NCBI RefSeq assembly: GCF_900110755.1
Contig: NZ_FOFF01000004.1
Location: 230,312-294,311, forward strand
Source of the DNA: Streptomyces sp. yr375
GTDB lineage: Bacteria > Actinomycetota > Actinomycetes > Streptomycetales > Streptomycetaceae
Reading direction: 5' to 3'
Length of the DNA: 64,000 nucleotides
Shown: piece after piece, positions 1 through 6,532 of the stretch
How positions within the stretch are numbered: position 1 is the stretch's first letter
Layout of the letters: each line of letters opens with the position of its first letter
Program-made: the position numbers and the translations under genes
The notes under the pieces: generated by a model
What the model saw: only the letters and a program-made list of their open reading frames with translations
The model's database searches: none
What the model was told of the DNA's origin: nothing

Positions 1-389
1 GACATGTCCTCGAATCTGCTGGCCTGCGTCGCCACGACCTCGGCGATGTTGCCCACTTCGATGGCCTGGACGTCCTGGAGGCCGCTGTTGGTGGTGAGGT
101 GGTTGACGAGCGCCGGGTAGTAGTTCTCGTTCCGCTCCGTGACATTCTCGGCGATCTTGATGTCGGGGTGGAGCTTCTCGTACTCGGTGTAGAGCCCGGC
201 TTCCTTGAAGCCCATCGTGCCGAACAGACCCAGGGTGATCGTGGTCTTGCCGCTGCCGCCGCCCGACGTACCGCCGGAAGCGTTGTCGTCGCCGCTGTCG
301 TCGGCACAGCCGGCCAGCAGCCCGGCGCCCAGCGACGCGACGGCCGCGAGGACCACCACCCTGCGGGTGGATCGGGTACGTGCTCGCAT
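1..389 (-). CDS. cebE: Cellobiose ABC transporter substrate-binding lipoprotein CebE (N-terminal part)
   Basis: This is the extracytoplasmic sugar-binding protein of an ABC importer, probably for cellobiose and cellotriose. The visible 129 codons start at an ATG at 389 with an arginine-rich N-terminus, a hydrophobic stretch and a lipobox LLAGC with the lipidated Cys at residue 28. A Gly/Ser/Asp-rich linker follows, then the start of a solute-binding fold (GKTTITLGLFG). The gene runs off the left edge of the window. It diverges from a LacI-type regulator that I recognise as CebR, and a perfect CebR operator lies between the two. The name rests on that context plus the N-terminus; the binding domain itself is mostly outside the window, so the substrate is inferred. 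Confidence 0.85.
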   Translation of the reverse strand, partial: MRARTRSTRRVVVLAAVASLGAGLLAGCADDSGDDNASGGTSGGGSGKTTITLGLFGTMGFKEAGLYTEYEKLHPDIKIAENVTERNENYYPALVNHLTTNSGLQDVQAIEVGNIAEVVATQASRFEDM

Positions 390-760
390 TACGTCCTCCT
401 GTTGCCCTGACGTGCCGACCCCCCGGCCAACTGCATTGTTGGGCCCGTTAGTTACTCGCTGCGGCTCGGGCGGGGAACGTGCGGGATGTGTATGTGTCAG
501 GTACCGTGGGAGCGCTCCCACAAGTGATGTGTTGAAGAGTCGTCGGTTCGGGCGGGGGTGTCAAGGGTGGGGGCGCGGAAGGATGCGTTCAGTTATCGGG
601 CTGTTAGCTAACCCGGGGGAGTGGCGCGTGTAAGCCGCGTTTCATCCCATAGCGGACCGGAGGATGGGGTCGCGGCGACGCCGGGCGGCCGACCGGTCGA
701 ACGGGCGGGACTGTTAGATTTCCAGGCCAGCGTGGACAAACAGGCGGGAAGGCGGGGCCC
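390..760. promoter_or_regulatory. cebE-cebR divergent intergenic region
   Basis: A 371-base stretch separates the divergent cebE and cebR starts. It carries the CebR operator nearer cebE (listed separately). The half nearer cebR is G-rich and holds an imperfect inverted repeat around GTTAGCTAAC near 602-611. I see no convincing gene in it. Confidence 0.6.
507..520. promoter_or_regulatory. CebR operator (14-bp palindrome)
   Basis: The sequence TGGGAGCGCTCCCA is a perfect 14-bp palindrome identical to the published CebR-box of Streptomyces. It lies about 118 bases upstream of the cebE start. CebR bound here is expected to repress cebE and the transporter genes beyond the window until cello-oligosaccharide releases it. 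Confidence 0.92.
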
Positions 761-1816
761 ATGGCAAGCCACGGAGCGCGGGGGCGGAGCGGTGGTCGGC
801 CGACCCTCGAAGAGGTGGCCGCACGCGCCGGCGTCGGCCGCGGCACGGTCTCCCGGGTGATCAACGGTTCGCCGAGAGTCAGCGACGCGACCCGCGCGGC
901 GGTGGAGGCGGCGGTCGCCGAGCTCGGCTATGTCCCGAACACCGCGGCCCGCGCGCTCGCCGCCAACCGTACGGACGCGATCGCGTTGGTGGTGCCCGAG
1001 CCGGAGACCCGGTTCTTCGCGGAGCCGTACTTCTCGGACATGCTGCGCGGCGTCGGCACGGAACTGTCGGAGACCGAGATGCAGTTGCTGCTGATCTTCG
1101 CGGGTAGCGACCGCGAACGACGCCGACTGGCCCAGTACTTGGCGGCGCACCGGGTGGACGGCGTGCTGCTGGTCTCGGTCCACGCGGACGACCCGCTGCC
1201 CGACCTGCTCGCGCAACTGGAGATCCCCGCGGTGATCAGCGGCCCGCGTTCGGCGGGGGAGACGCTTCCGTCGGTGGACTCCGACAACTACGGCGGCGGC
1301 CGCTCGGCGGTCGAGCACCTCCTCTCCCGCGGTCGCACCCGCATCGCCCACATCACCGGCCGCCTCGACGTGTACGGCGCGCAGCGGCGCGTCGACGGCT
1401 ACCGCGACGCCCTGCTGGACGCGGGGTACGGGGCGGACGAAGGCCTCATCGCGCCGGGCGACTTCACCGAGGAGGGCGGCCACCGCGCGATGCGCGAACT
1501 CCTCGCCCGCACCCCGGCCCTCGACGCGGTCTTCGCCGGTTCCGACGTCATGGCGGCGGGCGCCCGCCAGGCCCTGCGCGAGGCGGGCCGCCGTATCCCG
1601 GAGGACGTGGCGCTGGTGGGCTACGACGACTCGGCGATCGCCCGCCACATGGATCCGCCGCTGACGAGTGTCCGCCAGCCGATAGAGGAGATGGGCCGCC
1701 GGATGCTGGACCTGCTCCTGACGGAGATCGCGGACCGCCGCCCGGCGGTCTCCCGGGAACTGGAACGCCGTCAGGTGGTGCTGGCCACGGAGCTGGTGGA
1801 GCGGGCCTCTTCGTAA
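761..1816 (+). CDS. cebR: LacI-family cellobiose-responsive repressor CebR
   Basis: 351-residue LacI/GalR repressor. An N-terminal helix-turn-helix (about residues 14-65, RPTLEEVAARAGVGRGTVSR then the hinge helix) precedes a periplasmic-binding-protein-like ligand domain that ends with SVRQPIEEMG, the usual last motif of this family. CebR of Streptomyces represses cellulose-utilisation genes and, in plant pathogens, thaxtomin synthesis, with cellobiose or cellotriose as inducer. The ATG at 761 follows GGCGGGAAGGCGGGGCCC, an acceptable ribosome site. Recognition rests on the HTH sequence, the neighbouring cebE and the perfect CebR box. A 40-bp palindrome lies 44 bases after the stop. Confidence 0.93.
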   Translation: MASHGARGRSGGRPTLEEVAARAGVGRGTVSRVINGSPRVSDATRAAVEAAVAELGYVPNTAARALAANRTDAIALVVPEPETRFFAEPYFSDMLRGVGTELSETEMQLLLIFAGSDRERRRLAQYLAAHRVDGVLLVSVHADDPLPDLLAQLEIPAVISGPRSAGETLPSVDSDNYGGGRSAVEHLLSRGRTRIAHITGRLDVYGAQRRVDGYRDALLDAGYGADEGLIAPGDFTEEGGHRAMRELLARTPALDAVFAGSDVMAAGARQALREAGRRIPEDVALVGYDDSAIARHMDPPLTSVRQPIEEMGRRMLDLLLTEIADRRPAVSRELERRQVVLATELVERASS

Positions 1817-1860
1817 GCCGGGCACGGCCCCCGGCCCTCGGCCCCGGCCCTGGGAAACGC

Positions 1861-1900
1861 ATCAGCCGGTGACTTCCCCTAGGGGAAGTCACCGGCTGAT
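1861..1900. terminator. Perfect 40-bp palindrome, probable bidirectional terminator
   Basis: Two exact 20-base arms meet with no spacer, centred on CCTAGG. The palindrome sits between the 3' ends of convergent cebR and tRNA-His. RNA from either strand would fold into a very stable hairpin. There is no U-tract, which is normal for Streptomyces terminators. Confidence 0.75.
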
Positions 1901-1907
1901 GACTCAG

Positions 1908-1981
1908 GGTGAGTGACGGGACTCGAACCCGCGGCATCCTGGACCACAACCAGGTGCTCTACCAGCTGAGCTACACCCACC
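1908..1981 (-). tRNA. tRNA-His (GTG anticodon)
   Basis: On the minus strand a full cloverleaf can be drawn. The acceptor stem GGTGGGTG pairs with CACTCACC (one G-T pair) and includes the extra 5' G typical of tRNA-His. The D arm is AGCTCAGCTGGTAGAGC, the anticodon arm is CCTGGTTGTGGTCCAGG with GTG in the loop, and the T arm has GGTTCGAGTCC. CCA is not encoded. Confidence 0.96.
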
Positions 1982-2098
1982 ACGTTCGGTAGTTGGACTT
2001 TGTGGTCTCCCTACCGGCCGAGAAAAAGTGTACAGGGTCCGAAGGGGTGCTCGTGCACGGCTTTTCCGGGCGACCCCCGACCGCCCCTACGGGGCGCG

Positions 2099-2701
2099 TT
2101 ACGGGGCGCGCAGGACGTGCTTGGCGGCGATGGTCTTCGCCGTGTCGGAGTCCGGGCCGGGCTGCGGTACGAAGACGGCCTCGCGGTAGTAGCGCAGTTC
2201 CGCGATGGACTCGCGGATGTCGGCGAGGGCGCGGTGGTTGCCGCTCTTCTCGGGGCTGTTGAAGTACGCCCTCGGGTACCAGCGCCGGGCCAGCTCCTTG
2301 ATCGACGACACGTCGACGATCCGGTAGTGCAGGTAGGTCTCCAGAGCCGACATGTCCCGGGCCAGGAACCCGCGGTCGGTGCCGACGGAGTTGCCGCACA
2401 GCGGCGCCTTCCCCGGCTCCTTCACATGCTCCCGGACGTAGGCCAGCACCTGCGCCTCGGCCTCCGCGAGCGTCGTCCCGCCGGCCAGCTCGTCGAGCAG
2501 CCCGGACCGGGTGTGCATCTCGCGCACCACGTCGGGCATCGTCTCCAGGGCTTTGGACGGCGGGCGGACGACGATGTCCACGCCGTCGCCGAGGATGTTC
2601 AGCTCGGAGTCGGTGACGAGGGCGGCAACCTCGATGAGAGCGTCGTCCGACAGCGAGAGGCCGGTCATCTCGCAGTCGATCCACACCATGCGATCGTTCA
2701 T
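2099..2701 (-). CDS. orn: Oligoribonuclease (3'-5' DEDDh exoribonuclease)
   Basis: A 200-residue protein of the usual Orn length. It degrades 2-5-nt RNA, including pGpG from c-di-GMP turnover, in the cytoplasm. The DEDDh catalytic residues are all present: D9 and E11 (WIDCEMTG), D109 ([11 protein letters not shown]), and H156 and D161 (NHRALADI). In Streptomyces it is called ornA and lies downstream of adpA, as here; loss impairs growth and sporulation. A strong hairpin after adpA and a 146-base gap suggest it has its own promoter. The short hairpin at 2082-2096 just past the stop may end its transcript. Confidence 0.95.
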   Translation of the reverse strand: MNDRMVWIDCEMTGLSLSDDALIEVAALVTDSELNILGDGVDIVVRPPSKALETMPDVVREMHTRSGLLDELAGGTTLAEAEAQVLAYVREHVKEPGKAPLCGNSVGTDRGFLARDMSALETYLHYRIVDVSSIKELARRWYPRAYFNSPEKSGNHRALADIRESIAELRYYREAVFVPQPGPDSDTAKTIAAKHVLRAP

Positions 2702-2796
2702 GCGACCACCCTAAAGCTGACGTCGGCTTTTGAGGTGCTCACGGCGGTGTGGGCTTTGTCCGGGTGGGCTTCGTCCGTGTCGGCCTCGTCCCGGGA

Positions 2797-2836
2797 ACGC
2801 GGGAGGGGGCTGGGTCGGCCCAGCCCCCTCCCGCGT
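2797..2836 (-). terminator. adpA transcription terminator
   Basis: An 18-bp perfect stem with a TCGG loop lies 11 bases after the adpA stop codon. It separates adpA from ornA. Confidence 0.85.
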
Positions 2837-2847
2837 CACAAGGTCGT

Positions 2848-4077
2848 TCACATACCGCTGCGCTGCCCCGGCAGGCTCGCCCGCGAGGTCGCGTACGCGT
2901 CGCGCGCGTGCTCGGACGGCAGGGACGCCGACGAGCCCATCGCGCCCGCGCCGGCCGTGCGCCGGATCTGCGGCGGGACCGGTCCCGGCCCGTCCGCGTG
3001 CAGCGACTGCGACGAGGGCGGCGGGGACGACGGCTCGTTGTCCGTCGTCCGTTCGCCCTGCGGCCTACGGGCCCGGTACGCCGCCCGGTACGCAGCCGGG
3101 GACGACCCCAACTGGCGGCGGAAGTGGCCGCGCAGGGCCACCGGCGAGCGGAACCCGCACCGGCCCGCGACCTCGTCCACCGAGTAGTCCGACGTCTCCA
3201 GCAGCCGCTGCGCCTGCAGCACCCGCTGGGTGATCAGCCACTGCAGTGGCGCGCTGCCGGTCAGTGACCGGAAACGGCGGTCGAAGGTACGGCGGCTCAT
3301 ATAGGCGCGGGCCGCCAGCGTCTCCACGTCGAACTGCTCGTGGAGGTGCTCCAGCGCCCAGGCGACGACCTCGGCGAGCGGGTCGGCGCCGATCTCCTCT
3401 GGTAAAGACCGGTCGAGATAGCGCTCCTGGCCGCCCGACCGGCGCGGCGGGACCACCAGACGCCGGGCCAGCGCGCCCGCCGCCTCGTTGCCGTGATCCG
3501 TCCGCACGATGTGCAGACAGAGATCGATTCCGGCCGCCGTACCCGCCGACGTCAGGACGTCTCCGTCGTCCACGAAGAGTTCTCGTGGGTCCACATGCAC
3601 CGACGGATAGCGCTTGGCCAGCGTCGGTGCGTACATCCAGTGGGTCGTCGCCGGTCGGCCGTCCAGCAGGCCTGCGGCGGCCAGCACGAACGCGCCGGTG
3701 CACAGGCCCACGATGCGGGCACCCTCTTCGTGCGCCCGGCGCAGCGCGTCGAGCGCGTCCTCCGGTGGCGGAGAAGTGATCGAACGCCAGGCCGGCACGA
3801 CGACCGTGCCCGCCCGTGAGATCGCTTCCAAGCCATGTGGCGCGGTGAGTTCCAGGCCCCCCGTGGTCCGCAGCGGGCCTTCTTCGCCGCCGCACACCAG
3901 CAAGCGGTAGCGCGGTACGCCGGCGTCCTGGCGGTCAATCCCGAACACCGACAGTGGAATGGAACTCTCGAATATGGGGCCGCCGCTGAACAGCAGCACC
4001 GCGACGATCTCCTTGCGGCGTCGCCCGGAGAGTTTCCGGGCCGCGGCTTCCGGCGCGGCAGTGGAGTCGTGGCTCAT
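2848..4077 (-). CDS. adpA: AdpA, AraC-family master regulator of morphology and secondary metabolism
   Basis: 409 residues: a DJ-1/PfpI-like (GATase1-like) dimerisation domain at about 25-200 followed by an AraC-type DNA-binding domain at about 235-335 with two HTH units (VETLAARAYMSRRTFDRRF and VDEVAGRCGFRSPVALRGHF), then a low-complexity tail. The sequence matches the highly conserved AdpA of Streptomyces, which activates aerial growth, secreted proteases and antibiotic pathways. Codon 225 is TTA (minus strand, 3405-3403; context RSLPEE), between the two domains, so translation should depend on the bldA tRNA as in other streptomycetes. A long promoter region with AdpA-like boxes lies upstream and ornA downstream. 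Confidence 0.97.
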   Translation of the reverse strand: MSHDSTAAPEAAARKLSGRRRKEIVAVLLFSGGPIFESSIPLSVFGIDRQDAGVPRYRLLVCGGEEGPLRTTGGLELTAPHGLEAISRAGTVVVPAWRSITSPPPEDALDALRRAHEEGARIVGLCTGAFVLAAAGLLDGRPATTHWMYAPTLAKRYPSVHVDPRELFVDDGDVLTSAGTAAGIDLCLHIVRTDHGNEAAGALARRLVVPPRRSGGQERYLDRSLPEEIGADPLAEVVAWALEHLHEQFDVETLAARAYMSRRTFDRRFRSLTGSAPLQWLITQRVLQAQRLLETSDYSVDEVAGRCGFRSPVALRGHFRRQLGSSPAAYRAAYRARRPQGERTTDNEPSSPPPSSQSLHADGPGPVPPQIRRTAGAGAMGSSASLPSEHARDAYATSRASLPGQRSGM

Positions 4078-4455
4078 CCTGCTAAGCCCCCCTCGGTGGT
4101 CGCGGCTCCTCGGTTGTGTCGCTCCTGCACGTTTCCCCTCGGTCCTGCACGAGTCCCCCGCCGTAGACAGTCAAGATCGAAATCTACTGTGTCGCATGAT
4201 GCCGGCGTGGCCAGTTCAGCACCCGGCAGATTGTCGACATGGCAACTTGGCGTGAAGCATTCGATCACGAAGCGTTGCACTAGTGGGCCGTACAGGGAAG
4301 TGCGCCTCGGTGTGGTGGCCAATCCCCGTAGGGTGCACAGGGGCTCTGAGGCCCTTTCCGTGCAGGTCAAACGGGGGGTGGGGGGTAGTTTCGGCAAGGG
4401 ATGCGCACTGCCCGGAAGTTGGCTGAAAAGATGCGGGTCCGTGCGCGAAAACCGG
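4078..4455 (-). promoter_or_regulatory. Long adpA upstream regulatory region
   Basis: 378 bases with no convincing gene separate adpA from the next gene on the same strand. adpA promoters in other streptomycetes are long and are bound by AdpA itself, a gamma-butyrolactone receptor and BldD. Here one perfect match to the AdpA consensus (4208-4217) and one nine-of-ten match (4248-4257, TGGCGTGAAG) lie 130-180 bases upstream of the start. Confidence 0.6.
4208..4217 (+). promoter_or_regulatory. Candidate AdpA binding box
   Basis: TGGCCAGTTC fits the published AdpA consensus TGGCSNGWWY exactly. Its position upstream of adpA fits autoregulation. The consensus is degenerate, so chance occurrence is possible. 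Confidence 0.5.
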
Positions 4456-4797
4456 TCAACCGACCGGTGAGTTTCCCCCGGAGTGACGACCGCCACGGTG
4501 CGACCCCGATCCGGTGCGCTGATGGCGCCCCCGGTGGTGCGCCTGCGGCGTGTGGTCCTCCGCGAGCAGCCGGGCCGCGTACCGCTCGGAGCGGCGCAGC
4601 AGCACCCGGCAGACGGCCGTGACGGCGGCCAGGCCCAGGGCGGTGCCCGCGGTGCCGGCCAGCGAGGTGCCGTACCAGAGGAGGACCACCGGAACCAGGA
4701 CGCAACTGAAGGCGGCCCAGCGCATCAGGTCGGTCGTCCGGTCTTCGCGGGGGTGGGTGCCGGGGCGGGTGCCGGGGGTGGCGCGGGGCGAGAGCAC
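4456..4797 (-). CDS. Small hypothetical membrane protein
   Basis: 113 residues from a GTG at 4797, chosen because GGAAGGAG lies 8 bases upstream; the open frame extends further but with poor residues. A hydrophilic N-terminus precedes two hydrophobic segments (about residues 28-44 and 46-62, WAAFSCVLVPVVLLWYG and TAGTALGLAAVTAVC). A basic, Ser/His/Gly-rich cytoplasmic tail follows. I do not recognise the family. It points toward adpA but is separated by 378 bases, so co-transcription is uncertain. Confidence 0.6.
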   Translation of the reverse strand: MLSPRATPGTRPGTHPREDRTTDLMRWAAFSCVLVPVVLLWYGTSLAGTAGTALGLAAVTAVCRVLLRRSERYAARLLAEDHTPQAHHRGRHQRTGSGSHRGGRHSGGNSPVG

Positions 4798-5159
4798 GGG
4801 GCGGGCTCCTTCCTGGGGGCGGCGCGGGGGCGGTGCGGCGGCGGTACCGGGGGGCCGGTGGTGCAAGGGGTTCAACGCCGCTCCGGGCGGTCGGTCACTG
4901 CCGAGGTCGGTTCCGCGTAAGTGAACGCTGTGCAAACCGCCTGTACGGGGCAGCAGCCATTGCGTTACGGGCGTCCGCTCGGGCATGCTCCCTGGAACCC
5001 CCACCGGGGGTGTGCGTGATCTGGGCCTGGGAGGCGTGCCGCCGTACCCTTGGGGGTATGGGGTTGGGAAGATGATTCCCGGACAGCTCCCCAGCTCCGT
5101 CGATCACCGCCGCCCCGCCCGTATGTCCCGTATATAAGGATCGATTCGCCGAGACAGCC
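4798..5159. other. Divergent intergenic region upstream of the universal stress gene
   Basis: 362 bases between two divergent genes. The right half is AT-richer, with TATATAAGGATC about 20 bases before the ATG at 5160, and probably holds the promoter of the stress gene. No gene or strong repeat was seen. Confidence 0.4.
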
Positions 5160-5687
5160 ATGGCCGGTCACGAATTCTTCGAACCCGCGGACCGCAAGCG
5201 GCCCGTCGCCGACCCTACGGCGGCCGAGCCCCTGGCGGCGGAAGACGCACGCCATTCCTGCGATCCAGCCTTCAAGCACGGCGTGGTCGTCGGCTTCGAC
5301 GGCTCCACGTCCAGTGAGCGCGCGCTCGCGTACGCCATCGGCATGGCCCACCGCTCCGGCTCGGGCCTGATCATCGTCCACGTCGCGAACCGGCTGCCCA
5401 CCACGGTGTGGGCGGGCTGCGAGCCGCCCGTCTTCGTCGACGTGCCGGACCACCGCACCGAGGTGCTCGGTCTGGAGCTCGCGTGCGCGGAGTACCTCGC
5501 CGAGGTGCCCTGGATCCTGGTCGAGCGCGGCGGCGACATCTGCCACGAACTCGAAGAGGTGGGGCGGGAGTACGAGGCCGACGCGATCGTCGTCGGCTCG
5601 ACGCACGGCATCGTGGGGCGGATCTTCGGCTCGGTCGCCGGGCGGCTCGCCAAGCGGGCGAAGCGGCCGGTCATCGTGATCCCGTAA
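5160..5687 (+). CDS. Universal stress protein (UspA family)
   Basis: 175 residues with a single Usp domain after a hydrophilic N-terminal extension of about 38 residues. The fold starts at GVVVGFDGSTSSERAL. The ATP-binding signature near the C-terminus, GSTHGIVGRIFGSVAG, has the G-2X-G-9X-G(S/T) spacing of nucleotide-binding Usp proteins. The role is presumably dormancy or stress signalling in the cytoplasm. It stands alone, 131 bases before a membrane carrier gene on the same strand, with a 20-bp tandem duplication directly after the stop. Confidence 0.88.
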   Translation: MAGHEFFEPADRKRPVADPTAAEPLAAEDARHSCDPAFKHGVVVGFDGSTSSERALAYAIGMAHRSGSGLIIVHVANRLPTTVWAGCEPPVFVDVPDHRTEVLGLELACAEYLAEVPWILVERGGDICHELEEVGREYEADAIVVGSTHGIVGRIFGSVAGRLAKRAKRPVIVIP

Positions 5688-5688
5688 T

Positions 5689-5728
5689 TTCGCGATTCTT
5701 GGCGATCCTTCGCGTTCCTTGGCGATCC
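5689..5728 (+). repeat. Tandem duplication of a 20-bp unit
   Basis: Two adjacent 20-base copies (TTCGCG...TTGGCGATCC) differ at two positions. They start immediately after the stress gene stop. Confidence 0.8.
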
Positions 5729-5818
5729 GCCCGAATTCGTGGCTCTCGCAGGGTGTTTGTGTGTTTGTGAAGGGCATATATCGCTCACACAACTGCACGT
5801 GCGTGAAGGGAGCCCGCC

Positions 5819-6385
5819 GTGGACAATGACGTCTCCGCGGGAAGCAGCACCACTACGATCGCCGGCCGACTCGCCCTCGGCGTCACCCTGTTGGCCTTCG
5901 GCCTCGGGAACACCGGCCTCATCGACGGCGTGACGGCCGCGGACGCCGTCGCCGTCGCCCACTACGTCGGCGGCGTCGCGCTGTTCGTCGCCGGCCTGTT
6001 CGCCCTCCGGGACCGCGACACGGCCTCCGGCACCGCCTACACCGTCCTGGGCGCGTTCTGGTTCACCTGGGCGGTCTCGGCCGGGGCGCAGGTCTCCGAC
6101 AACGCGGCAGGGCTCTTCCTGCTGCTGTTCGCCCTCGTGGCGCTGTCCCTGACGCTCGCCGGTGGCGACCAACTCGGCCAGGGCGTGTACGGGTTGTTCT
6201 TCGTCGCGCTCGCGTTGATGGCCGTCGCGCGGTTCGCCGGAAGTGACGGGCTGACCAAGGTCGGTGGCTGGTTCGCCGTCGCGGCGGGAGTGGTTGCTTG
6301 GTATGCGGCGACGGCGGCGCTGGCTCACTGGCCTACGGCGTTTTTGCGGCGGGCTGCCCGCCCCGGGGTGACGGCCACGGGCTGA
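5819..6385 (+). CDS. GPR1/FUN34/YaaH-type acetate/succinate uptake transporter
   Basis: 188 residues with six hydrophobic segments spread over nearly the whole length, the size and topology of the AceTr family (E. coli SatP). Family-like features are the N-terminal segment ALGVTLLAFGLGNTGL and the third helix motif ALGAFWFTWA-like (VLGAFWFTWAVSAG). The GTG start at 5819 follows GAAGGGA at a good distance. It would import acetate or succinate with protons. It is monocistronic by layout, ending at a hairpin terminator before convergent glmS. Assignment rests on topology and motifs; the substrate is inferred. Confidence 0.75.
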   Translation: MDNDVSAGSSTTTIAGRLALGVTLLAFGLGNTGLIDGVTAADAVAVAHYVGGVALFVAGLFALRDRDTASGTAYTVLGAFWFTWAVSAGAQVSDNAAGLFLLLFALVALSLTLAGGDQLGQGVYGLFFVALALMAVARFAGSDGLTKVGGWFAVAAGVVAWYAATAALAHWPTAFLRRAARPGVTATG

Positions 6386-6432
6386 TTGGCGGCCGGGGCC
6401 GGGGAGTTGGGCATCCCCGGTGACGGGGACGA

Positions 6433-6463
6433 CCCCCCACGTGTCGGTAGCGCACGTGGGGGG
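6433..6463. terminator. Hairpin between convergent carrier gene and glmS
   Basis: Perfect 11-bp arms CCCCCCACGTG / CACGTGGGGGG with a 9-base loop. It lies between two convergent 3' ends and can serve both strands. Confidence 0.85.
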
Positions 6464-6483
6464 CCGTTCTGTTGTCTCGCCTC

Positions 6484-6532
6484 TGCGGCGCGTCGTGGTT
6501 GCTCGCGCAGTTCCCCGCGCCCCTTCGGGGCG
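6484..6532 (-). repeat. Streptomyces intergenic repeat, copy A
   Basis: On the minus strand it reads GGGGCGCGGGGAACTGCGCG followed by AGCAACCACGACG. The first 20 bases match the copy at 39688. It abuts the glmS stop codon and includes a short hairpin GCGCCCCGAAGGGGCGC. Confidence 0.7.

Noticed and set aside
1908..1981. tRNA-His as an integration site for a mobile element
   Set aside because: No integrase, direct repeat of the tRNA 3' end or foreign genes were seen next to it.
2082..2096. Short hairpin CGCCCCTACGGGGCG as a firm terminator of orn
   Set aside because: Six-bp stem only and overlapping GC-rich background; mentioned in the orn entry but not listed.
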